IMG/VR virus record: IMGVR_UViG_3300042691_026310
Coordinates: 1-22,633 of that record
Source of the DNA: a virus
DNA length: 22,633 nt
Strand: one strand, 5' to 3'
Under the pieces are notes generated by a model that worked only from the letters and a program-made list of their open reading frames with translations, did not search any database and was not told the origin of the DNA. Position numbers and translations under genes: made by a program. Positions within the stretch are counted from its first letter, which is position 1. Each line of letters starts with the position of its first letter. Shown here in pieces: positions 14,095 to 22,400 of the stretch.

Positions 14095-14120
14095 GTCTCA
14101 GTTTCCCCTGCAAATGAGAC
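14095..14120 (+). promoter_or_regulatory. 26-bp dyad, copy 2, before protease-capsid gene (candidate activator site)
   Basis: GTCTCA at 14095-14100 and TGAGAC at 14115-14120 are perfect inverses separated by 14 bp. Twenty-four of 26 bases match copy 1 at 8146-8171, and the 23-bp distance to the start codon (14144) is identical. The leader sequences between dyad and ATG differ, so the dyad and its spacing have been kept rather than the whole region. A weak -10-like CACGAT lies near 14132-14137. Confidence 0.7.
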
Positions 14121-14143
14121 AGCCGAGCCGACACGATGGCGCC

Positions 14144-16267
14144 ATGCCGGACACCACAAGTTCCACGCCAGCCGATCAACGGCCCTCGGCATTGCCGCTG
14201 CAGATGCGCGAGGCTCGGATCGAGCCCAGCACATTCAACGCAGACCGCAATAGCGTCGAGGTGGTGTGGACGACCGGCGCCCGCGTCCGCCGGTACGACT
14301 GGGAGAGCGGCCGGGTCTACGAAGAGGAGCTCGTCGTCTCTCCCGAGACGGTCGACATGTCGCGCTTCGAGGCCCGCAGCGTGCAGGTCCTGGATGCGCA
14401 CCGCACGTATGGCGGCGTCGACGCCATCCTCGGCATTGCAGAGCGCGGCTGGCTTGCCGACGGCCAAGGCATTGCCGAGATCAGGCTGACGCAGCGCCCT
14501 GACCGGGCCGGCATCGTCCAGGACATCCGGGCCGGGATCATTCGCGACATCAGCTTCGGGTACTCGGTGCAGCGCTACGAGATCGTGCGCGCCCAAGACC
14601 GTACCGACGGCGTCAACGCCGACCTGTGGCGTGCCGTGAGGTGGCAGCCGCAGGAGATCAGTTTTGTCCCCGTGAACGCGGACATGGGCGCCAGCTCGCG
14701 CTCTGCGCCTGACGCTGGCAGTGCCCGCTTCCCGATCACCTTCATCCGCGCCGGCGGTTCACCGGCAACGCAACCCCAGGAGCATCAGATGCCCGCAGCT
14801 CAGACCGCCGCCGCGAGCGGCTTGCCCGCCGACCCCGCAGCCGGCGGCGCTGGTGCCCCCGCGCACACGCAGGAACCCCAGTCGCGCGCCGCGCCCAGCG
14901 GCGCCCAGGCCGGCGGCCCCGCTGCCGGTGGCGCTGCAATGGTCGTCGACGTCGCCCAACGTGCCCGCGAGGAAGAGCAGATCCGCGCCGCAGACATCAC
15001 CTCGCTGTGCGAGCGTGCTGGCCTCGCCGGTCTTGCTTCCCAGCTGATTCGCAGCGGCTCGACCCTGCAGCAGGCGCAGGACCAGGTGATCAATCAGCTG
15101 GCCCGCAACGACGCTGCCAGCGGTGGGCACCAGAACGTGCGCGGCATCCAGACCGTGCGCGACGAGCAGGAAACCCTGCTCCGCGGTTACGAAGAGGTGC
15201 TGATGCACCGCGTCAACCCGCGCGAGAAGATCACCGACAACGGCCGCCGCTTCCGCAGCATGTCGCTGCTTCAGATGGGCGTGGACTACCTGCTGGCGCG
15301 CGGGCTTGATGTCCGCGATCGCCCGCGAATGGAGCAGGCCGGCGCGATGCTGCACTTCCGCAGTGGCATGGGCGGGCTGCACACCACGAGCGACTTCGCG
15401 AATCTGCTGGCCAACGTGGCCACCAAGCGTCTGCGCATGGGCTACGACGAGAATCCGGGCACCTACCGGCAGTGGGCCCGCCGCGCCCCGAACTTGCCCG
15501 ACTTCAAGGAAGTCACCGTCGCGCAACTGGGTGCCATGCCTGATCTGCTGCGTGTCAACGAGGCGGGCGAGTTCAAGTACGGCACCTTTGGTGACGGCGG
15601 TGAGCGCTATCAGCTGATCAGCTACGGCCGCATTGTCCCGTTGAATCGCCAAGCCATCGTCAACGACGATCTGCGCGGCTTCGACCGCATCGTCAGCGGC
15701 TTCGGTGGCGCTGCGTCTCGGCTGGAGAACCGGCTCGTGTACGCCCAGCTCACCAGCAACCCGACCATGAGCGACACCGTGGCGCTGTTTGCAGCCGGCC
15801 ACGGCAACAACGGCACCGGTGGTGGCAGTGCGCTGCAGCTCAGTGCGCTGACGGCCATGCGCACCGCCATGCGGGTGCAGAAGGGCCTGGCATCGGAAGA
15901 ACTCAACCTGATGCCGGCGTTCCTGATCGTGCCGGCGGCGCTGGAGCAGCTGGCCTACCAGTTGACCAGCAGCAACTTCGTGCCGGCGCAGCCCAGCAAC
16001 GTCAACGAGTTCCGCACCGGTGGCCGCACGGCACTCGAGCCCATCGTCGAGCCGGTGCTGGACGCCAGCAGCGCTGCCACCTGGTACGCCGCGGCAAGCA
16101 ACAGCCAGGTCGACACGGTCGAATTCGCCTACCTGGACGGCGGCGAAGGCCCGGTCATCGAAACCGAAGTCGGTTTTGACGTTGACGGCGTCAGCTTCAA
16201 GTGCCGCGAAGACTTTGCGGCCAAGGCGCTGGACTGGCGCGGTCTGTACCGCGGCGTCGGCTCCTGA
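14144..16267 (+). CDS. prohead protease / major capsid protein fusion
   Basis: The product is 707 residues. Residues 1-~200 are an HK97-type (S78/U35-like) prohead protease with a catalytic His86 (QVLDAHRTYGG) and Ser137 (RDISFGYS). An Ala/Pro/Gly-rich linker (~205-265) leads to a charged helical segment (~270-345, REEEQIRAADITSLCERAGL and LRGYEEVLMH) that would act as scaffold, and then to an HK97-fold capsid (~350-707). Fused protease-capsid proteins are an established family. I chose ATG 14144 rather than 14114: the earlier ATG is part of the dyad, and the same ATG in copy 1 reads into a stop after six codons. This start lacks a Shine-Dalgarno, while an internal ATG at 14789 has a strong one. 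Confidence 0.9.
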   Translation: MPDTTSSTPADQRPSALPLQMREARIEPSTFNADRNSVEVVWTTGARVRRYDWESGRVYEEELVVSPETVDMSRFEARSVQVLDAHRTYGGVDAILGIAERGWLADGQGIAEIRLTQRPDRAGIVQDIRAGIIRDISFGYSVQRYEIVRAQDRTDGVNADLWRAVRWQPQEISFVPVNADMGASSRSAPDAGSARFPITFIRAGGSPATQPQEHQMPAAQTAAASGLPADPAAGGAGAPAHTQEPQSRAAPSGAQAGGPAAGGAAMVVDVAQRAREEEQIRAADITSLCERAGLAGLASQLIRSGSTLQQAQDQVINQLARNDAASGGHQNVRGIQTVRDEQETLLRGYEEVLMHRVNPREKITDNGRRFRSMSLLQMGVDYLLARGLDVRDRPRMEQAGAMLHFRSGMGGLHTTSDFANLLANVATKRLRMGYDENPGTYRQWARRAPNLPDFKEVTVAQLGAMPDLLRVNEAGEFKYGTFGDGGERYQLISYGRIVPLNRQAIVNDDLRGFDRIVSGFGGAASRLENRLVYAQLTSNPTMSDTVALFAAGHGNNGTGGGSALQLSALTAMRTAMRVQKGLASEELNLMPAFLIVPAALEQLAYQLTSSNFVPAQPSNVNEFRTGGRTALEPIVEPVLDASSAATWYAAASNSQVDTVEFAYLDGGEGPVIETEVGFDVDGVSFKCREDFAAKALDWRGLYRGVGS
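14789..16267 (+). CDS. nested scaffold-capsid product from internal start (proposed)
   Basis: An in-frame ATG (codon 216 of the fusion) follows AGGAG (14778-14782) with six bases between. It would make a 492-residue protein, MPAAQTAAASGLPADPAAGG onward: linker, scaffold-like helical part and capsid, without protease. Lambda uses the same trick, expressing scaffold Nu3 from inside the protease gene. Because the upstream ATG has no Shine-Dalgarno, this start could supply most of the capsid and leave protease as a minor product, the ratio that head assembly needs. The alternative is that the capsid is released only by cleavage of the fusion. Confidence 0.6.
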   Translation: MPAAQTAAASGLPADPAAGGAGAPAHTQEPQSRAAPSGAQAGGPAAGGAAMVVDVAQRAREEEQIRAADITSLCERAGLAGLASQLIRSGSTLQQAQDQVINQLARNDAASGGHQNVRGIQTVRDEQETLLRGYEEVLMHRVNPREKITDNGRRFRSMSLLQMGVDYLLARGLDVRDRPRMEQAGAMLHFRSGMGGLHTTSDFANLLANVATKRLRMGYDENPGTYRQWARRAPNLPDFKEVTVAQLGAMPDLLRVNEAGEFKYGTFGDGGERYQLISYGRIVPLNRQAIVNDDLRGFDRIVSGFGGAASRLENRLVYAQLTSNPTMSDTVALFAAGHGNNGTGGGSALQLSALTAMRTAMRVQKGLASEELNLMPAFLIVPAALEQLAYQLTSSNFVPAQPSNVNEFRTGGRTALEPIVEPVLDASSAATWYAAASNSQVDTVEFAYLDGGEGPVIETEVGFDVDGVSFKCREDFAAKALDWRGLYRGVGS

Positions 16268-16309
16268 TCCCAGGGACCCTGAACAACCCCTCCCCATCCG
16301 GAGCACAGC

Positions 16310-16645
16310 ATGAAGAACTTCGTTCAACCCGGTGACAAGCTGACCGTTATCGCACCCTACGCCGTGACCAGCGGCCAGGGCGTGCTCGTCGGTTTGCTGT
16401 TCGGTGTCGCCCAGCACGACGCCGCAAACGGCGCGCCGGTCGAGCTGCAGATGTCCGGCGTCGTCGACCTGAACACGCTCGGCACCGATACCGCCAGTGG
16501 CACGTCGCTGGTGCTGGCTTACTGGGACAACACCAACCGCCGAGTCACCACCGCCGCGTCCGGCAACACCAAGATCGGCATGATCGTCGAGGCCAAGGTC
16601 AACGGCCCGACGATCTCCCGCGTCCGCCTGAACGGCGCCTTCTGA
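16310..16645 (+). CDS. DUF2190-like capsid decoration protein
   Basis: The product is 111 residues from an ATG with GGAG (16300-16303) seven bases upstream. It reads MKNFVQPGDKLTVIAPYAVT, then SGQGVLVGLLFGVAQHDAAN, and later SLVLAYWDNTNRRVTTAASG and KIGMIVEAKV. This is the recurring small barrel of DUF2190 proteins, which bind the outside of capsids at the three-fold positions in the phages where they have been studied. It follows the capsid gene by 42 bp and is probably made in large amounts, as lambda gpD is. No unusual features are seen. Confidence 0.8.
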   Translation: MKNFVQPGDKLTVIAPYAVTSGQGVLVGLLFGVAQHDAANGAPVELQMSGVVDLNTLGTDTASGTSLVLAYWDNTNRRVTTAASGNTKIGMIVEAKVNGPTISRVRLNGAF

Positions 16646-16672
16646 CCGGCGGCGGCCGCGCTCGGGCAGGTC

Positions 16673-16969
16673 ATGGTCGCACCATTCGCTGCCCGGCAGG
16701 CCCGGCTCAACGCCGCGGTGCTCAGGCACCTGTCGGATGTCGAGGGCCAGCTGGACGGCGTCACGGTGCAGGGCATGTTCGCTGAGCCGTACCTGGAGGC
16801 GCTGGGCGGCATTGCGGCGACCGGGCCGACGTTGGTGCTTGACACCGCGCTTTGCACCGAGCTGACTCCGGCGAGTCAGTTCGTCTGCCCGCGCGGAACT
16901 TTCCGCGTGCGCACGCCGCAGGCCGACGGCGCCGGGCTCACCACGCTGCCGCTGGAGCGGCTGTCGTGA
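16673..16969 (+). CDS. head-tail attachment protein (gpFII-like)
   Basis: The product is 98 residues from an ATG 28 bp after the DUF2190-like gene. The pattern ARQARLNAAVLRHLSDVEGQ, a beta core (TVQGMFAEPYLEALGG), TLVLDTALCTEL and a final TFRVRTPQADGAGLTTLPLE resembles lambda gpFII-type proteins, which form the last ring on the head and accept the tail. No strong Shine-Dalgarno is present (only CGGGCAGG), but the frame and pattern are clear. It overlaps the next gene by 4 bp (GTGA). Confidence 0.7.
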   Translation: MVAPFAARQARLNAAVLRHLSDVEGQLDGVTVQGMFAEPYLEALGGIAATGPTLVLDTALCTELTPASQFVCPRGTFRVRTPQADGAGLTTLPLERLS

Positions 16970-17406
16970 CCCACCACCGCCAGGTCATCCGCGCAGCGGT
17001 CGCGGCGGCCCTGGCCGCAGGCGCCACGGCGGCCGGCACGCGTGTGTACCAGCACCCCTGGGACCCGCGGGTCACGTTGCCGGCTCTGGTCGTCGAGGAC
17101 GACGGCGAGCAGCAGCAGTCCGCGGCCATCTACTCCGGCACGCGGCGGCCCATCGAGCGCGTGCTGCTGCTGACCGTGTCGGCCGAGCTCAAGCAGTCCG
17201 ACGACTACGCCCAGGCCCGCGACGAGCTCGTCGCGGACGTCGAGCGAATCCTGGCCACCGCTGCGCTGCCGGGCGTCAAGAGCGTCGTGCCGGCCGGCTA
17301 CGAACCCGAGATTTCCGGCTCCGGCGACAAGCCCATCGTCGTCGGCCGCCAGCGCTTCCAGATCACCTACTTCACGTCGCAGGACGACCCGTCCGTGGCG
17401 CTCTGA
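16966..17406 (+). CDS. tail terminator protein (gpU-like)
   Basis: The product is 146 residues from a GTG that overlaps the previous stop (GTGA). An N-terminal helix (VIRAAVAAALAAGATAAGTR) is followed by VYQHPWDPRVTLPALVVEDD, a central beta sheet, the helix DDYAQARDELVADVERILAT and a last pair of strands (VVGRQRFQITYFTSQDD). This is the order of lambda gpU-type terminators, which stop tail-tube growth and join the tail to the head. Its place directly before the tube gene agrees. Confidence 0.75.
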   Translation: MTHHRQVIRAAVAAALAAGATAAGTRVYQHPWDPRVTLPALVVEDDGEQQQSAAIYSGTRRPIERVLLLTVSAELKQSDDYAQARDELVADVERILATAALPGVKSVVPAGYEPEISGSGDKPIVVGRQRFQITYFTSQDDPSVAL

Positions 17407-17428
17407 TCCTCCCACCGGAGACCTCACC

Positions 17429-18625
17429 ATGGCCATCCAATCCGACATCGGCGTCCTGCTGTCCTACCGCCGCGAAACCACCTACGGCACGATCGCGACC
17501 AACGACAGCACGGCCAAGGTCATTCCCTACGTTTCGCACAGCCTGGCGCTGAGCAAGACCGCGATCACGAGCCAGGAAAAGCGCGCCAGCTTCCAGCGCT
17601 CGACCATGCGGCACGGCAACCGGGCGGTGGGCGGCGACCTGGCGCTGCAGCTGCAGTGCGGCACCTACAAGGAGCTGATGGAAAGCGCCGTGCGGCGCGA
17701 CTTCACCGCGGTGGCCAACATCCCGCTGAGCAACGTCACGGCCACGGTGGCGGCGCCGCAATTCGTCCGTGCCGCGGGCAGCTGGATCACCGATGGCCTG
17801 TGCGTCGGCATGACCATCCGCTTCGCGGGCTGGGCGACGACCGGTGTGCCGAACAACGCCCGTAACTACACGATCATCGCGCTCACCGCGACCGGCATCA
17901 CCGTCGCCGAGCCGGTGGCGGCCAAAGCGGCCGGCGACTCGCTGACCATCAGCATCCCGGGCCGGGTCACCTTCATGCCGGTCACGGGCCACACCCAGAC
18001 CAGCTACACGGTCGAAGAGTGGAACCCGGACGTGCCGCGATCCAACCGCTTCCTGGGCGCGCGCGTCAACACCATGGCGATCGAGCTGCCGCCCAACGAC
18101 CGCGCCACGCTGACCTTCGGCTTCACCGGCCAGGACCGTGCCAAATCCGCGTCGCAGTACTTCACCTCGGCCAGCACGCCGGCGCTCAGCGTCATGCAGG
18201 TCGGCCACACCGGCGTGCTGGTCATTAACGGCGCGGTGTCGGCGCTGATCACGGGGCTGTCGATCAACGTCACCAACAACATGCAGACGGGCGCCGCGGT
18301 CGGCTCTGCGCTGACGCCTGGCGTGTTCCACGGTGCGATGGAGGTGACCGGGCAGTTCCAGTGCTACTTCAGCGACGCCACGTTCGACGACATCTTCGAC
18401 GACGAGACCGAGATCTCGCTGATCGTGCGGGCCACCGACGACACCAGCATCGGCGGCAACTTCATCCAGCTGTGCCTGCCGCGCATCAAGCTGTCCGGGG
18501 GCTCGTTCAGCACGCAGAACGAGAGCCGCATGCAGTCCTTCGACTTCACGGCGCTCGAGCACGCGGGCACCAACGGCAACCGCGCCACGACGCTGCACAT
18601 CCAGGACAGCACCGTCACCTCCTGA
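17429..18625 (+). CDS. major tail tube protein
   Basis: The product is 398 residues. The ATG at 17429 has GGAG (17416-17419) nine bases upstream. It begins MAIQSDIGVLLSYRRETTYG, typical of phage tail tube proteins that start with a short strand and a loop, and contains the long beta-strand pattern of the tube fold (KRASFQRSTMRHGNRAVGGD near residue 52; EWNPDVPRSNRFLGARVNTM near residue 197). The stretch at ~95-175, with TVAAPQFVRAAGSWITDGLC and a later AKAAGDSLTIS, looks like an inserted domain. Its length is nearly 1.6 times that of lambda gpV, consistent with that insertion. The C-terminal part (~310-398) has the closing strands. It builds the tube through which DNA passes. Confidence 0.88.
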   Translation: MAIQSDIGVLLSYRRETTYGTIATNDSTAKVIPYVSHSLALSKTAITSQEKRASFQRSTMRHGNRAVGGDLALQLQCGTYKELMESAVRRDFTAVANIPLSNVTATVAAPQFVRAAGSWITDGLCVGMTIRFAGWATTGVPNNARNYTIIALTATGITVAEPVAAKAAGDSLTISIPGRVTFMPVTGHTQTSYTVEEWNPDVPRSNRFLGARVNTMAIELPPNDRATLTFGFTGQDRAKSASQYFTSASTPALSVMQVGHTGVLVINGAVSALITGLSINVTNNMQTGAAVGSALTPGVFHGAMEVTGQFQCYFSDATFDDIFDDETEISLIVRATDDTSIGGNFIQLCLPRIKLSGGSFSTQNESRMQSFDFTALEHAGTNGNRATTLHIQDSTVTS

Positions 18626-18639
18626 TCGGGACCCGCGAA

Positions 18640-19101
18640 ATGTTTGACATCAAGAACCACCCGTCCGTGGCCGACGCCAGCGAGGCTGGCCACAGCTTCG
18701 AGCCGGTGTTCCCGGACGGCAAGCCCATCGGCGCCACCATCACCGTCCGCGGCCCTGAGTCCAAGGCTGTCCGCGCGGTGCTGCGCGCGCAGTTGTCGCG
18801 GGCCCAGATGCGCGAGCTGGCCGCTCGCAAGGCCGGGCGCGACGGCCCCGAGCCGGCCACGCTGGAGGAGCTGACATCGGACACGCTCGACCTGGCCGTG
18901 GCGCACACGATCAGTTGGTCGGGCTTTGCCGACGGCGGTGCCGAGATGCCGGCGACAGACGCGAACCTGCGCAAGGTCTACACCGAGCACAAGTGGCTGC
19001 GTGGCCAGGTCCTGCGCGAAGGTCAGGAACTGGGAAACTTCGTGCGGAGCAGCTCGCCGAGCTGCTCGACCACGCCCGCGCCGAGTTCCGGCTCGACCTG
19101 A
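18640..19101 (+). CDS. tail assembly chaperone (gpG-like), zero-frame product
   Basis: The product is 153 residues from an ATG 14 bp after the tube gene; no strong Shine-Dalgarno is visible (ACCCGCGAA). It begins MFDIKNHPSVADASEAGHSF, contains a beta part (IGATITVRGPESKAVRAVLR) and then Glu-rich helices. The last 20 codons (after 19041) are Ser/Pro/Thr-rich and look like the out-of-frame tail expected past a frameshift site. Like lambda gpG, it would hold the tape measure protein for tube assembly. At the slippery GGGAAAC (19032-19038) a fraction of ribosomes should shift to make the longer gpGT-like product. Confidence 0.83.
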   Translation: MFDIKNHPSVADASEAGHSFEPVFPDGKPIGATITVRGPESKAVRAVLRAQLSRAQMRELAARKAGRDGPEPATLEELTSDTLDLAVAHTISWSGFADGGAEMPATDANLRKVYTEHKWLRGQVLREGQELGNFVRSSSPSCSTTPAPSSGST

Positions 19102-19430
19102 CGCGTGAGGGCAAGTGCACGCTGCGCGCCCACCTGCAGCAGGCCCAGGCCTCCACGGGTCGGCGGCCGTCCGAGCTGGACACGCCCGCCGCGCCGCGGG
19201 CGCTGCTGTACCTGATCGCGGCCTTCGGCGACATCGCGCGCGGCCGCCCGCCCGGCTTCTCCGGGCCTGGTGCCATCTCGTGGGCCGAGATCGAGTCCTG
19301 GTGCCGGCTGAACCAGACGCCGCTGGATCCCTGGGAGGTGCGCGTCATCCGCGCGCTGGACGCAGTCTGGCTCGACGCGTGGTCGGCAGCCAATGCCACC
19401 ACGCCACCGACGACAAAACCCAGGCGTTGA
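18640..19430 (+). CDS. tail assembly chaperone frameshift product (gpGT-like)
   Basis: A -1 shift at 19032-19038 joins 133 codons of the gpG-like frame (18640-19038) to 19038-19430, giving about 263 residues. The added part starts LRAEQLAELLDHARAEFRLD and ends near WAEIESWCRLNQTPLDPWEV, a Trp/Cys-centred motif typical of the T domain of such chaperones. The T frame has no start signal of its own, because upstream of the slip it is Arg-rich non-coding sequence, so a shift is the only sensible way to translate it. In lambda, T binds the tube protein while G coats the tape measure. The product ends 13 bp before the tape measure gene. Confidence 0.85.
19032..19067 (+). promoter_or_regulatory. programmed -1 ribosomal frameshift signal
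   Basis: The heptamer G-GGA-AAC (19032-19038) is in the right register for -1 slippage of GGA/AAC to GGG/AAA. After 8 nt (19039-19046) comes a perfect 9-bp stem, GAGCAGCTC (19047-19055) with GAGCTGCTC (19059-19067), around a GCC loop. The spacing fits a stimulatory hairpin, and the new frame opens immediately into the T domain. Lambda uses GGGAAAG at the corresponding place. Confidence 0.88.
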
Positions 19431-19443
19431 CCGGAGTCACGTC

Positions 19444-22400
19444 ATGACGTTCAACGTCGAGACCCGCTTCACGGCCACGGGCGTCGAGACCGCCAAGCGC
19501 CAGGTCGACGAATACGGCCGGTCGCTGCTGGGTGCGCAGGACGCCGCAGACCGCATGTCGACGGCCCTGACCGGCGCCTTGTCGCGCGTGGGCCTGTTCG
19601 GCGGCGGCATCCTGCTCGGCCTGCCGGCGCTGTCGGGCTTGATCACGCAGGCCATCGGCGCGGCCGATGCGGTGACCACGCTGCGCAACCGGCTCGAGCT
19701 GGCCACCGGCAGCAATGCCCGGGCGGTGCAGGTGTTCGACGAGCTTTTCGCCGTGGCGCAGCGATCGCGCACCAGTTTCACGGAGCTGGGCAGCGTCTAC
19801 GCCACCATGGCCCGGGCCGGCTACGCCAACATCACCGTCGTGCAGGCCATCGGCAACGCCATGGCGGTGGGTGGCGGCAGTGCGGAAGGCATGCGCGCGG
19901 CGCTCGTGCAGCTCGGCCAGGGCATGGCCGCCGGCGCGCTGCGTGGCGAGGAGCTCAACAGCGTCATGGAGCAGGCGCCGCGCCTGGCCCAGGCGCTGGC
20001 CGACGGCCTGGGCGTGCCCATCGGGTCGCTGCGGCGCCTGGGCGAGCAGGGCGAGCTGACGGCGCAGAAGGTCGTCGACGCGCTGACCAAGTCCGCGCCC
20101 AAGCTGGCTGAGGAGGTGGCGCGGTCCACTGCCACGGTGTCGCAGGGCTTCACCGTGCTGGGCAACGCGACCACGCGTTTCATCGCGGACGCCGACAAGG
20201 CCACCGGTTTCACCCGAGCGCTGTCGCAGGCCGTGATCGGCCTGGCCGAAGGGATCGACGGGCTTGGCAACATCATCCGCAACAACGAAACGGCGTTCTC
20301 GCTCTTTGCGACTGGGGCGCTGGGTGTCGGGGCGGCCGTTGGCGTCCTGGCCGTCGGCAAGGCCGTGGCGATGCTGTCGGGCACGGTGGTGGCCCTTGGC
20401 ACAGCGCTGGCGGCCAGCCCTGCGGTGCTGGCGCTCTTGGGCATCGGCGCGGTCGGTGGCGGGGCTGTGGCGCTGGGCCGTGCTTACGCGCGGACGGAGG
20501 ATGGCATCGCTTCGGCGATCCGGTCACTTGAGCAACAAAACGCCGGCTCGGCTGAAGCGCTGCGGCGCGCTGAAGATGGCGGCCGGACTGCCGGCGCGGC
20601 AACGATCCGGGCCACGATGCAGCAACGGATCGACCAGATCCGCGAGCTGCGCGCGGAGATGGCGCTTCTGTCCGGGCAGGGGCTGGACAGCCGCGCCGAG
20701 GATGCGCGCTTCCAGGCCCTGCGCGAGCAGTTCGACCAGCAGGAGAAGGGCCGCGCGCGCGTGGCCGAGATCACTCGCCAGCTCAATGGCGGCGACCAGA
20801 AGTACGCCAAGACCGTCAGCGAGCTGGCGCAGCTGCTGGCTGCTGGAGCGCTGACCTATCAGGAGTACGTCGCCCTTAAAACCAAGGCCTACGAGGCGAC
20901 CGGAGCGCTTGGCAAGGCCGAGAAGGACCGGCTGGCCACCGCCAAGCGGCAGCAGGAGCAGGCCGATGCCGAGACCAAGCAGCTCAAGGACCTGGTCGAG
21001 TGGCGCTACGAGCAGACCAAGGCGCAGCAGGCCCAACTGCGTCGCTACGAGGAAGCCGAGCTGGCCATTGACGCGTCCTTGAAGAAGGGCGACGAGCAGG
21101 TGGCCAGCATCCGTGAGGAGACCCGGCTGCTCACGCTCAACAACGTCGAGCGCGAAACCGCGGTCGCGCTTCGCCAGCTCGAGGCCGCCGGCATCGCCAA
21201 GGGCACCTACGCCTACGAGGAGTACTCCAAGCGCATCCGCGAGGCCATCGTCGACCGGGAAAGCGTGCGCGAGAGCGTCGAGCGCGTGCGCGAGATCGGC
21301 GCGCAGTGGAAGCGCATGTCCGACGAGATCGGCCAGGCCCTGACCGACGCGCTGTTCCGGGCCTTCGAATCGGGCGGCAACGCCTTCAGCAAGCTGTGGG
21401 CCAGCATCCGCAACCTGGTGCGCAGCACCGTGCTGCGGGTCGTGCTGCAGCCGGTGCAGGCCGGCGTGGCGAACTTCGTCGGCGGTGTCATGGGCTACCC
21501 GATGGGTGCCCAGGGCGCGGGAGGCGGAAACACCGGCATGCAGGCGCTGCAGCTCGCGTCCTTCGGCCAGGGCCTGCAGAACGCATGGGGCAGCTACATG
21601 GGCGCCTCCAGCAGTGTCGGCACCTGGGCGCAGCAGGCCTACCTGCGCTACACCGGCACGCAGGCGACCAATTCAGTGCTCGCAGACTCTGCCGCGGGCA
21701 GTGCCGGCTATGGCGCCAGCAGTGCCTCTGGCGGCGCTGCCGCAGGCAGCTGGGGCGCATACAGCTCGACGGCTGCTGCCGCGATCGCCGGGCACTACAT
21801 GGGCCGCGGCATCAGCAGCGGTTACAGCACCGGAGGCAGCGGCAACAGCATGGTCAACGCCGGCACCTCCATCGGCACCGCCATCGGGGCCTACTTCGGC
21901 TACCCGCAGGCCGGTGCGGCGATCGGTGGCGCCATTGGCGGCGCCGTCAATCGCGCCTTCGGGCGCCGCGACCCGCAGGTCGTCGGTCAGGGGGTCGAAG
22001 CAAGTTTTGGCGGTGGAGAGTTCACCGGCAACGCCTACTTCGACATGCGGGCCAAGGGCGGCTGGTTCCGCAGCGACAAGAACTGGACGGACCGGGCCGG
22101 GGTCGGCACCGAACTGGCCGACGTCTTCAACGCCGGCGCCAAGGCGGTGTACGAGCAGGCCAAGCGCTACGGTGAGGCACTGGGCCTGCCCGTGGAGCAG
22201 CTGGCGAGCATCCGCACCAGCGCCCGGATCCAGTTCACCGGCGACGCCAAGGCGGACGAGCAGGCCACCGTCGCCGCGCTCAGCGCCTACGGCGATGCGC
22301 TGTCTGCGGGGTACAGCCAGATGCTCGCCACGTTCCAGCGCGTCGGCGAGTCCATGACGCAGACCCTGCAGCGCCTGGGCGTGCTGCAGGGCTTCAGCTC

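Noticed and set aside
14114-14143. Earlier in-frame ATG for the protease-capsid fusion
   Set aside because: This ATG belongs to the dyad (aaATGAGAC). The same ATG in copy 1 meets a stop after six codons, so it is kept for the dyad, not for translation. No Shine-Dalgarno is present.
14336-14349. GTCTC-tccc-GAGAC inside the protease-capsid gene, resembling the dyad half-sites
   Set aside because: The half-sites are 4 bp apart instead of the 16 expected for these five-base cores, the location is coding, and the two codons for Ser/Pro explain it. Probably coincidence.
11402-14596. Minus-strand open frame of 1,064 codons opposite the lectin-like and glycosidase-like genes
   Set aside because: Long antisense frames are common opposite GC-rich genes because of third-position bias. 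The product is rich in Arg, Ala, Val and His, has no recognisable domain and crosses three well-supported genes and a dyad.
14759-16729. Minus-strand frames opposite the capsid, primase (2358-4100), terminase (5675-7141) and tube (17372-18598) genes
   Set aside because: All lie opposite strongly supported structural or replication genes, lack Shine-Dalgarno signals and have the Arg/Ala/Val-rich composition of shadow frames.
18915-19430. Second chaperone frame as an independent gene
   Set aside because: Before the slippery site its translation is Arg-rich and not protein-like, and no start signal lies near the T domain, so frameshifting from the gpG-like frame explains it better.
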